Of a DNA stretch of 64,000 nucleotides, positions 34,602 to 46,900 are shown one piece after another. The notes under the pieces are model-generated. The model saw only the letters and a list, made by a program, of their open reading frames with translations. It ran no database searches and was not told the DNA's origin. The translations under genes and the position numbers were made by a program. The first letter of the stretch is position 1. Each line of letters opens with the position of its first letter. The stretch is from Chrysogorgia sp. JL179-B06 (Eukaryota; Cnidaria; Anthozoa; Scleralcyonacea; Chrysogorgiidae), in contig JAYKKM010000337.1 in assembly GCA_035772405.1 (NCBI GenBank), forward strand, positions 3,011,001-3,075,000, written 5' to 3'.

Positions 34602-34672
34602 AATTGGTGGCTCTTTAATAATTGGTGGCTCTGAAATAATTGGTGGCTCTGAAATGATTGGTGGCTCTGTCA
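34602..34672 (+). repeat. 18-bp tandem repeat in the PM20D1 3' UTR
   Basis: Four copies of a unit near AATAATTGGTGGCTCTGA, starting 17 bp after the stop codon. Confidence 0.9.
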
Positions 34673-34744
34673 TGGGAAGGCAAAAAGGACAGTGACTGCA
34701 AGAATTTGTAAATGGACTGGCGATTGAATTTTAATTTAACAATG

Positions 34745-34995
34745 TAATTAGATGTGTTAATATACACAATGTTGTAGTGAATGTGGGAGAGCTCGGAGTA
34801 GACAGACTATACGTGGACGATCGTCAAGCTCATATCCTCAGAAAAATGATTCTGAGTCCCGTACAGGAATCGAACCTGTAACCTTCTGATTGCCAGTGGA
34901 TGCTCTAACCATTGAGCTAACGAGACTCAGATGGAGAGCGAAGGTTACAATGATGTACTGGTTCAATTGATATCGTCCACATATCGTCAATGTAA
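34745..34995 (-). mobile_element. tRNA-derived SINE family S1, copy 3
   Basis: Minus-strand tRNA-like segment at 34855-34928 with ACAGGTTCGATTCCTGTACG and TAGCTCAATGGTTAGAGCA; flanked by GAGCTTGACGATC words. Confidence 0.8.
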
Positions 34996-35689
34996 TTAGA
35001 ATTAAGAAATAAGAATTAATGAAAAAACGCTTTTTTGGTGAAATATTCATATACCACAACTGCTACGTAGGTACATGAATATTTTGCCAAACATAGGAAC
35101 TGGGGGCTGCCTCCCCAAAAAAATCAGGACAAGGGTTGCTAAAATTTAAAGTTTTTTTCCTGATTGTATTAGTACAACTATAGAGGACGAGAGAGAGGGG
35201 TAACCCTAAACCCTTGCCACGCGAGTGTTATATTGGTCCCAGACCATTCTGTCAGATGGTGTTAGAATTAGATGAAAAAGTTTGCTCAATTGCTGCAAAT
35301 TGTCTTCCCGAGCTTCTCCCGGACCCCCCTAAACATGCGGTCACTGATTACTTGCTTGTTGATCTCAGCCCCCAACCTTAAAACCGTTCCAATGCCTCTG
35401 TTGCCAAGTATAAATTAATAACATTTCAACTAACTTATTACAATGTATTACAATGCAGCTACAGATGTGTGGTATTTAGGAAAAATAACACATTTGGTAT
35501 TTTTTCCTAAATACCCCCAGTAGACAAAATTAATTGAAATGTTATTAGTACTGTCATACTGTATAATATTATATGACTTTAGGATTGACTTTGGATCTCT
35601 AGGACAAAGCTAGATAAAAAGGGATGAATTTATAGATTACGTCATCTTCCCTAAGGTTCCGTAACATCCCTAAAAATAACACGCCACGC

Positions 35690-35967
35690 GTACATGACAC
35701 GCAATATCCTCGTAGTCTGGTTTAGCGTGATAACGAGGCGCCGCCATTTTGACAGCAACGAGGCGTTGAATTGTACGTCAGTGAAGAAGGGAGCGTTTCA
35801 AGGCAGTTTTTATCGTATATATTGTGGTAATTATCGACTGAGATGTATTGTATTCTCCGTAGAAGTTATTGTGTGCGCTTTGGAGGTTCATGAAGCCTTC
35901 TATATTGTCAACGAGGTGAACATATCTGCAAAAGACTTCAAGCGGTTCGGATTAATTGTGCTTGGAG
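35690..35967 (+). promoter_or_regulatory. Putative KMT2E promoter and non-coding exon 1
   Basis: A locally GC-richer stretch with CpGs (35690-35780), followed by a consensus donor GGAG|GTAAGC at 35967/35968. Its open frame does not join exon 2 in the reading phase of the ATG at 40922, so I treat it as 5' UTR. The following 35968-40900 would then be intron 1, in which I see no conserved exon. Confidence 0.45.
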
Positions 35968-38900
35968 GTAAGCATACTCTTCGCAATATTTGAGCAATTC
36001 TCTTCGACTATTTCATCCACTTATTTCGCCGAAGCATTCATACTTTATGGTGGTTTTGGTTGCTCGTCTACACCAACTTTACTCTGATATATCTGGCGCT
36101 GTAGTATTTGGTAAAGAAAGGTTAGAAATTGAAGGAAATTTCAGAGGATATTTACGTTAATATGTTTGTGTGAAAGATATCACGTTTTCTACACTACAGG
36201 GAAACACCGTAATTTCGAAAAATATTTCATTCTCCGTCAGCGTACTCGAACGAAAGCTTTGTATATGTTGAAAGTGAAAGCCATTACGTGTTATCGATGT
36301 TAATATGTCCATTGAACAGCTTTCCATCGAAAATGCTTTACCTAAAATTCAACGCCACGCGCTTTCGTTTATCAAGCGATAACCGCCCAAGACGTATTGC
36401 TATATATATTATGGTATTAAACTTATAACTGCGAAATGTTGCGTTATATAATGGCTAAAGGTTTGCCTAATGTCTTTCAAAAATACAAATACCTAGAATT
36501 TTAATAAACGTAGAGCGAAACCGATCCATTTCATATTAGATGAAATATTCTTGCGATTGGAATGTATATTATTTCGGCCATAATCCAAGCATGTTGTTAG
36601 ATACGGTGTGTTTAGGATCAAAAATCCACATTTCTAGCAATAAAAACGACTGGAATTACTCAAGCAGGCTAAAATATATGGAAAATTGATAACCTCTGTT
36701 GAAACACGGGTTAAAAGCGTCGCCTTTGAATATAAATAAACACTTGCAATGCAAATGGCCGTGTGGTATTTGCGATTGCTTTTTAAATCCCTTTAAAAAA
36801 CTGTAGATTCAAAACTGGGAATCTATGTTACTGGTTTGCTATTTGAATGGGTTGTATTTCTTGCTTTTTGAAAATCGAGCTGCCTTCGATGATATGAGAG
36901 AAATCGTTACATTTATGCAAGAAGAAAGCGGAAATATTTAGTTTGTCCGCCATGAGGTGGTGTGTCGCGGCGTTGGGAAGCCAAAAAATGACTTGAAAGT
37001 GGCCAGGAATTGTCATCGAAATCTAGACTGGCTTTTAAGTCTAAGTTTTGAAGCTTATTAAACGCGAAGTATGATCCTTTTACACGCAGATAAGATCTGA
37101 TTTTTTTGGTTTAGACTAATACGTTGACGTTGACCAACTGAGAACCCGTATTTTTTTCGAGGCGATATATAAACAACGTCAACCGCTGCTTGAATAATGG
37201 AAGAACGACGTTCTAGATCGTGTTCGTTTATATATATATATATATATTCTATACAATTACAAAAGCCCTTCTAGTGCTTCGCGCGCGACACGCCATTTTT
37301 GTTTGTCTCAGGAAATTCACATCTTGGCTCGTTGTTTGGTTAGGACTGTTTTATCTTTGAGCGGTAACTAGGGTAAAACATGTGTTCGCTAAAATTTTAC
37401 AGCAGTTGCAGCTGCTTGGGGAAGAAAAATGATATTGAAATATCCACATTTGCTCTCGTCATTGCTAAGATTTTAAGTTCCAAGGTTCGAAATACAGCTT
37501 ACGAGTAATACGGGGAAGAACGCAGAGTCTTCCGTGGAAATCTTTAGCTTTATTACGGAAAATAAACTCTCAAACGTTTCACAGTTATTCAAACCGGTTA
37601 TCTCTTAAAGAGAAATACATCTACTGATAGATAATACTCTTCTTGTATCGAACGCCTTGACAAGAATACAAAAGTATAATGTCTTTTGTTAACTAAACGT
37701 GTTCACATTAATACCACCTTGTTGTTGGACGTGAAAGAAGCCACTCTGTTTTGTTGTGAAGAATAGAAGTAAATAACACCAGAACTAGGATTTTTAAACC
37801 GTAAAACGATCTAGTGGTTTTTTTGAAGGTGTTATAAAATAAATGGCGACCGGAGCTTCGAGTATGCGAAATATTTACGACAAATTACACCAAAAGTGCT
37901 TCAGAGTTCGAGAATTAAAAAAAAACATGGGAGTTTCCGTTTTGAATAACAAAAACCCAGTGCAGGTACCTTAAGTAATACCAAACGCCTTTGCTTGTAC
38001 TGTACTGTGTTTTTTGTTATGAGCTGGGGAAATAATACTTTTAATTCCTCTAACCACGCTGTGTTAAATAAAGTGCATTTCAATTATACTTGCTCAATAG
38101 TGTGGAGTTGTATTGTCTAAATATTATAAAGTCTGACGTAACTAAACTACCGCTGCTTAAGAAAGATGTTTTGCTGGAGTCTTTGTGAAATTATTAACCA
38201 CTGTTTGTGAGAATACAAACTCTGATTCTCCATGGGTTTTAATTATAAGATGTTAAAATCTTCTTATTGATTGCTGCTGGTGTCTAAGAGGTGATGGCTT
38301 ATCTCTGATTGGTTATTCTGGTGTTATTCCCTGGGGAATTATTTTAATAAGTAATACAGATTGATTATATTACCAAAAAAATATATTTATGAATGCCTTT
38401 TTCATTTCTTTTGTTCCAGCAGTTTAAGTAAATGTTCTGTTTCTGGTAAAGTTGTCTAAGACAAATTTAATGTTGAATTGTTTGTGTAAATTAAACTGTT
38501 TTTTTCCCAAAGGAGAATATTATAATAAAAGCAGGAAATGTGATGTGGTTGAGTTGTCACAGTCAATACGTTGTCTTACCTCTGACAAACATGAGAGCAT
38601 AATGCTAAATGCACCTGCATAAAGATAACCTAAAAATATTATCTATATTTCGAGTTGCTTGCCATTGTTGTGTAGTTATTAAGAATACTGTGGGGGTCCT
38701 TCGTGTGCAGTGAAATATTGAGTAATTTGTGAAAGAAAATTGATAGTACCACATCAAAACTTCAGACAAATCCTTTAAACATGTGGTCATGAGTCAAACT
38801 TCTGCAGTTTGTCGTTGTACAGTTTATCTATGTATAGTTTGTCCATGTAAGTAATCTAATATTTCAAGCAAAGGCCCTTTGTTCGAAATGTTCAACTACT

Positions 38901-39754
38901 TACACGCTATTTCAGCAGTACACCAACCTTTTTAGATATTTGATTTGTATTTCTGCATTGCCTATGCAGCACAACACATTTTATGATTGTTTGTAGACTA
39001 GTTAAGTTATTGTGATGGTTACAGCTTGTTGGTGGATACTTTGAAAATAATGTTTGTAAAGTTGGACAGATTTATCGAGGCTGTGATATCTTCTATGATC
39101 CTAAATAAATATTTTTGGTTAATAAAACTTTCTATGAAGGAGAATAAAGTGGAAGAGTGCTATCGACCATCTAACCCATACTAGCATGGGAAAAAGACAA
39201 TGGATGATGATTTCAAACTGCCAAGTCAAATTCATGTTATCGCCAACGGACAAAAATATTTTAGTTTGTACTGTACTCCCAATATTACCATAATGAGTAA
39301 TTAATTATATTACATTATACATATGTATAAGTAATTATGCAATAGCTGTTGTGTGCGAGTGATTTTTTATGTTTTAAATGATTATTGTACGTTGTTACAT
39401 TACATTATGACATGCTACACAAAACTTTTGTTATTTTAAAGTACAAGTAGTTTGGAGGACAATTGCAATGCAATTCGCTAAGCTCACAGCAACAGCTTCT
39501 GTACTGTAGCTCAGTCAGTCTAAGAGATCCAGGGTCGCAGGTTCGATGTTTAGCCGGAATACGTTGAAGTTCCAGTTGGGTCTTGAAAGTATATGGTTTG
39601 ACACAACTTTTCCTTTACAGGAAAAGTCCAACATATCTCGACGATTATGCCATGTACAAACAATTGTACACACCAGAATGACATCCATTATTGATTGACC
39701 AGGCTGGAAGAGCATAATCTAAATATAAATGTCAAAGACCTATCTCATGTTTGG

Positions 39755-40070
39755 TGATTTTACATATTCGTAATATTTGGGTCTTCCTGAGCATAATCAT
39801 AATATATCTTGTCAGCCGAAAATTTCATCTTCATGGAGTTTTTTGCTGTTATAGTTATCAGATGTGATGTCACAAGAGGCATTTTTGTGGCAAGTAACAA
39901 AAGAAAACTGGTTTGGAATGCCTCTTGTGACTCATCTGACTCTTGTGATCTGGTAACTTTGACAGTGAAAAACTCCATGAAGACGTAATTTTCGGCTGAC
40001 AATATATATTATGATTTTGCTCAGGAAGACCCAAATATTACTGATATGTAAAATCCCCAAACTTGAGATA
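39755..40070. mobile_element. Inverted-repeat element (AATATTTGGGTCTTCCTGAG family), copy 1
   Basis: Arms contain TTGTCAGCCGAAAATTTCAT / ATTTTCGGCTGACAA and AATGCCTCTTGTGAC / GTCACAAGAGGCATT. A second copy is at 43535-43815 and a partial one at 63900-64000 (open at the window edge). Confidence 0.8.
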
Positions 40071-40529
40071 GGCAATTTAATTATAAAGCTCAAATGTTTT
40101 GTTATAATAACAACATCTTCAGAGAATAATTTGCATAAGTGCAGAAAGCCTAAATATATAGTTATAGTTTTGTACCAATCAGAGAACGATACTATAAATT
40201 AAAAGTTACAGGTATGACAACACTAATAACAAGGATGAGAGAAAGCTGGTGCAGAACTAATACAGTATTGGCATTTAATTCATAAAGATTGCAAAGGAGT
40301 AGACTTAAGAGGAGTCCAGACTCAAAAGAACAAGAAATATTAAAATTAGAAATTACAATTATTTGTTGTTGTTGTGGTTATAAGAATGAAACATTAGAAC
40401 TTTATTAAATATTATGATTTTACTCTTGTGTATGACTCAGTAATGACTTTCATCAAGATATTATGGTGGGCTTTGATATTTATATTTAGAATAATATTTG
40501 TAAGGAAAAACATTGTGTAGATCATGGAT

Positions 40530-40745
40530 CGTCCGTTCAGCAGTGTATATATTAACACATCCAAACATTACCGATATATAGTGACTCAGTACATCATTGT
40601 AACCTTCGCTCTCCATCTGAGTCTCGGTGGCTCAATGGTTAGAGCATCTCACCGGCAATCAGAAGGTTACAGGTTTGCTTCCTGTCTTGGACTCAGAATC
40701 ATATTTCTGAGGATACAAGCTTGACGATCGTCCATGTATCGTTAA
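40530..40745 (+). mobile_element. tRNA-derived SINE family S1, copy 4
   Basis: tRNA-like part at 40621-40694: GTCTCGGTGGCTCAATGGTT and an ACAGGTTTGCTTCCTGT arm with two changes; tail GAGGATACAAGCTTGACGAT. Confidence 0.8.
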
Positions 40746-40921
40746 TATTAATAATCTTGTACGTTGTGTGTTGTTTTTAGGCAAATCCTGTGGAGAACTC
40801 CTTGCAATGAATATATTGATTGTGGTTGGTCTATCAACCAAACAAATAAAGAAATTGAAGTTGACCTTTGAAAACAATGAATGGTGATGTTTTATTCCAG
40901 AGCACGGAGAATTGTTTGACT

Positions 40922-43900
40922 ATGGCTGCTGGATCTGAGTAAGTGGTGTTCAATAGTAATGATTGAATCCTAAAAAGTTGTCAACACAAATGTACACCAA
41001 AAAATTACAACACCATTAGGTGTGTGAAGTTGATCGTCCAGGTTGTTGTAGTCTTGAGAAAGTCTATATTGTTGGTGACTGACATTTCAACGCCCTCAGT
41101 GACGGTCATCTTCAGAGTCAAGTAAAGCGTGTTTGTCAGGTTTGCCTGTATATGCATCTGGTTCATTACATCATTGATTATGACACAAACAACCAATGAG
41201 GAACAATATTGGCCCACGCTTAACGCATGATGCAACACCCACTAATTATGACACAAACAAACTATGATGTAATGAACCAGACATATAGATATATACAGGT
41301 GTATAGGCAAACCTGACAAAGACACTTTACTTGACTCTGAAAATGACTGCCGTTGAAACATCAGTCACCAACAATAGTCTTTCTCAAGACTACAACAACC
41401 TGGACAATCAACTTCACACATATAATGATACTCCTAGGTTCAAACCATTTATTTTATTATTAAGGTGTTCAAACGTAACGATTGAATCCTAAAAAGTTGT
41501 CATCACAAATGTACACGAAAACATCTCAATTACATCACCATTATGATGGTGTTCCCTTCTTCCAACACAACTATCTGAGTAGTGTACTGCAGAGGTAGTG
41601 TTATAGGTAATTGTTTATTTTTGTCTTTAGTCCACAGCCAGTTGAATCCTCTGTAGTACCTGGCCGTAGTAAGACTGTTCTTCTTCCAAGCAACTCAATA
41701 ACAAGAATCACTGCTGTTAGAAACCACATTCCATACTCGGTAAAGTATCTTGAAAAATATCAATCGTAGAAATACCAATGTTGTCTTCTAAAGGGCGATC
41801 TACACAATACGATTTGTCGTATGCAATTGTGATCTTGGTGTATGTAATCAAACTGTACACCTGTGTCACCATTCGCCATTGAATCATAAACAAGAATTAT
41901 GTTGTGTGGAAACGATTGCATATGCCAGTACAACAATTGTATACAACAATGTTCGCCAGAATGATGAATCGTATCATGTAGATAGACCTTAAAGATGTCT
42001 GTATGCTGAAATTCTAAAATGTGTTATTTTAGGATCATAATTATGGGAAACCTTTGACACCGCCTGATTCGTGTAGCCCTGAGCATCCAGAGGAAGCAGA
42101 CACTGGGAACGAAGAAGAAGGATTTACCAGATGCATTTGTGGTTATAAACATGATGATGGATACATGATTTGTTGTGATCAATGCAGGTATCTGTCAATG
42201 CCGTTTTACAATACTTAAAATCCCATCTATCTCTCTTTCGACTAGTTATGTATTTATGATCTTTGGACATTTTGATAAAGTTGTTTTACTACTCACAGGA
42301 AGTGATGTCAAACCAGGGACATGCAAAGACATTGCACTGTGATTTGACAGTGAAATATGAAAAGAGTTCGCTCTGAGATCTGTTTAGATAAAATTCATGT
42401 GATTCCTAAACTGTCTTTGTATTATAAAACATGTTGTGCTGCGTAGGTAGTGTAGAAATACAAATAAAATATCTAAAAAGGTTGGTGTACTGCTGAAATA
42501 GCATGTAAGTTGTCTAACGTTTCGAGCAAAGGCCCTTCATCAGAAAGTGAAACATGGAAACATTGTTGAATCATTACACAAAGTATTTGTGTGTTGCTTG
42601 GTTGACATCACTTCTGTAAATAATTAACTAACTTTAGCAGGAGGAAAAGACATCAAGATGAAACTTTAGTTGATGATAATAATATTAAGTAATTTCTGTC
42701 AGAGAGTGTCAAAGATTATAAATATATAAAAAGACCATAAGATAGAAACTTTAAAACAATACATTGCGATCCTTTTTAGTGCATGGCAACATGTGGAATG
42801 TGTAGGTATCGAGAGTAACTCTGTTCCTGATACCTATCTTTGTGATGAATGTGATCCAAGACCTTTGGACAAAGAAAGAGCTAAACAAATACAAGCCAAG
42901 AAGAGAGAAGAACCAACAGGTATATCTTGTTCTTGTTCATTGGTGGGTGGTTTGATTTGGTAGGTGGGTGGTTTGATTTGGTAGGTGGGTGGGTAGGTAG
43001 GTGGTGTGGGTAGGTAGGGTAAGGGTAGGTAGGTGGGTGGGATGGTTAACCATTGATATTTTATGGAAAGTTAGGTAGCAGTTTGACTAGATGTACATCC
43101 CTTTTGTCTGTGAGTGACTAGTATTGAGTGTGTGCATAATGTGTTGTTTATAGATGAGGAAGAAGACGACGACGGTGATGTGAGTGATCATGACAGTGAT
43201 AATGGTGGCTTAGCACAAGTTTCCTTGTTAAATCCTGCCTCAATTAAAGAGAACATTTTGACAAAAGGCAAGAGAAAGAAACGAGAATCCTCATCAAGAA
43301 AGCTTGGACAGAAAGAGATTAAACTTAACAAGAGAAAGGTAAGGAATTAATCACTTGAATGTTGAAGGAGATACCCAAACACAGAGAAAACTTTCTTCGG
43401 TGTTAATGTTTGCTTGCTTTATATATATATAGCGAAGAAAAAGGAAACATATCTCTACAGATTCTATCCCTGGTAAGCATTATTTTGCAATAATTTCACT
43501 GCATGTTTTATAGTTTGTTAAAAATAATTTTTTTTTTTTTACATATTCGTAAATATTTCGGTCTTCCTTCATAATATCATAATAAAATCATAATATATAT
43601 TGTCAGCTGTTGAAGTTATTGGATGTTATGTCACAAGAGGCATTTTTGTGACAAGTAACAAAAGAAAACTGGTTTGGAATGCCTCTTGTGACATCACATC
43701 TGGTAACTTTGGCGGCAAAAAACTCCATGAAGATGAAATTTTCAGCTGACAATATATATTATGATTTTACTCAGGTAGACCCAAATATTACGAATATGTA
43801 AAATCTCCAAATGTGAGATAGGCATTTTAATTATTTCTGTTATTTTCTTACTCAGTTCAGTTATCTTATGAACTGTTACTCTTGTTTTATTTTAGTAGAT

Positions 43901-46900
43901 GAAGAGACAAATGGGCCGTGGGATTTGTCTCCTTTCCCTAGGTAAGATCTACAATTATACAATAATTGCTTAATCATGATGTGTGTTATTTTAATACAGA
44001 TTTCAGTGTCCTGCTTGCGTTCAGTGTATTTGTTGCTAATAACATTATTTAACAGTATATATTATATTTTAAAAACTCATTAATAATTCATGAGGAAAAC
44101 ACAAAGGAAATCACTACCGTGTCATAGGTTTTATATGTAATAAAATTTCATCCTAATTTACGTAAACTTTATCTTTGATTTTCTCGGCTTAGACAATATT
44201 GATTTTCAAAATTACTATGCCAATGAACTTATCAAATGGGTCATTTTTCAAGCTGTTTAATAAACTCGCAGGGCTACGCCCTCATGTTTTAAATCTGATA
44301 AAACACTGCTGCTCGTTTATTAAACAGCACATAAGTTTAATTCCATAACTTTCTAAGCCAGAGTAGCATTAAAAACTATATACTATTAATTTATTATTGT
44401 CAAGTTTAACATCTTGATATTCAACATGATGCTTCACAAGTTCCTCAATGTTTTCTTTGCAATAGTTATAATCACAAAGGCTACCAAGAAGCTCATAAAA
44501 CTGTTTATGTTAGTGACCTGGACATGCAATCCTTTCCGGTTTCTCAGGTTAGAAGATTTATATGTTATTTATTGGGGGGTTATCATTAATTGCTGGTATT
44601 TTATTCATTGACTTAACTGTCTTACTTATTTACTTTTCTAGTCCCAGATGATCTTGTCAAATATGATCAAACCTGAGCAATTATGTAAAGTGGTTGAAGT
44701 GCAAAAGAATAAGAAGGTAAAGTATCGAGGTTAAAGGACATTGGCAACAAAAATTAAGTTTGTCTAATATGAAAGAACTCGTAAAATGATAGAGTAACAA
44801 CTTTTACAACTTTTCCGTATTTTACTTTGTTTTTGAAATATTTCAGTTTGTTTGATATGTAAATGAGATGGTCTCTGATGTCAGGTGCAGGGTAGAGAAT
44901 TAAGAATTTTGATTTTTCACTAATTAAAATATTAGTTCAATCTTCAAGTTTGTTCCACTAATTTACTTGAAAATGTTCGTATAATAACTCCTCATGATAA
45001 TGAACGTTGTCAACTTAGCAATCACTGAGATAATATATGACATTTTTTAATGAGTGAAAATTCTCTACCCTGCACCTGACGTCAGAGACCATCTCATTTA
45101 CATATTAAACAAACGGAAATATTTCAAAAATGAAGTAAAATACAGAAAAGGTGTTACTCTATCATTTTATAAGTTCTTTCATATTAGACAAACTTAATTT
45201 TTGTTGCCAATGTCCTTCTCAATGTCCTCCTCAATGTCCTTCTCTGTGTCCTTCTCCGTGTCCTCCGTGGTTATCAGCTTGACAACAATGTTAGGGGTAT
45301 CATCAAACCATAATACTGAACAGAACTCTTGTTTTGTTTTTTGCTTCTTTCATTTCTATTTCAACTGTGGTATTGTTTTGAACCAATAATTGTCTTCTAA
45401 TTGAACCAATAATTGTCTTCTAATTGAACCAATAATTGTCTTCTAAAGGGAGTTGTGGTCACTGAAGATACATGTGGTGAACAATTCATCATTGAATGCA
45501 AAGGGAATCTTATGTTGGAATCAAAATTTAAAGAAGATCATCCAGTGTTAGCAAAGTATGAAATTTTAATGTATTTCTGTTGTGTATCTTATCCATTTTG
45601 CAACTTTTCATATTGAAACTTTATCTCATTTAGGTTTTTTTATTGATGTGATGTTGTTGAAACTCTAAATGATGATTTTTTTAAACTTCTTTTCAGGTGT
45701 TATCCATTTGTACTTTATTACAAAAAGGTTGATCATCTTCATCTAGTTATGACCTTGGGAAAATACGGAAATGATGCTCGATTTATCAGAAGATCTTGTT
45801 CACCAACTGCTGAGGTATATTTCATAATTAAACACTTATCTTTGGAATGTTTTCGAAGCTTGCAAAATCCTACATCATTAAATTTGTTAAATTTCTAGCT
45901 TATAAATAAGAGGCTGTCAGTGGCACATGTGTAACCTTTGCTTACCATCTGAGTAAACATCTGAGCCTATGCAGGCATGTAGCTCAATGGTTTGAGAATC
46001 GCACTAGTAAACTGAAGCTTGAGCTGCTGGATGAACACCCACACTTTGTTTGCTCCAAGCTTGTAAATGGCTCCCACATGTTAAATATGAGAAATGACAA
46101 AGTGCCCATAATGTGTGTACTCTTTGGTCGAGCTTGCCTCCAGTTCGAAATTAACGATGAGAGGATGATTACCATTTTTCTTCATTTTATTTCAGGTGCG
46201 TCATGTTACTGTAGAAAATCAGATTCATCTTGTGGTTGTGTCCATAACTTCGCTGGCCAAAGGTTCTGAAGTAACAGTGCCTTTTGAGTTTCCCTTTCAT
46301 GAATATAGACATCAACTGGAGTGTGCATGTGCCCAAGATAACTGCATTGTTCAGAAACATAACTTAGCACTTCAGAGTTATGAACAAACAAATGGATATA
46401 GTATGAAAGATGAACATGGACTATCATTGATGGAAAGCAGCCTTAGTAATCATGTAGGTTTGACTTAGAACATATACAGTAATTTAACAGGGAAATATAA
46501 AGTGAGTTTGCTGTGAGTTTTAAACACACTTGGTTAGAAAGAATTCACACTATTCTCTCTGTGCAATGTTTTTGCGTGCAAACCAACTTTAGCAGAGGAA
46601 AAAGACATCAAGATGAAACTTTAGTTCATGATAATATTAAGTAATTTCTATCAGAAAGTACCAAAGATTATAAATATATAAAAAGACCACACATAAGATA
46701 GGTAGTTTAACCAACTTTAGCAGAGGAAAAAGACATCAAGATGAAACTTTAGTTGATGATAATATTAAGGAATTTCTATCAGAAAATGAGAGAGATTGTA
46801 AAAATATAAAAATTCCGAACACAAGATAAGCAGTTTAACTTGTTTTGTTACTGTTCTTTATTATAGATGGACAGTGACTCAGATGGTGATAATAGCAACG

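Noticed and set aside
35694..35993. A 99-codon open frame as a separate gene or coding exon 1 of KMT2E
   Set aside because: It crosses a strong donor at 35967, and its frame does not join the exon at 40901 in the phase of the conserved MAAGSD start.
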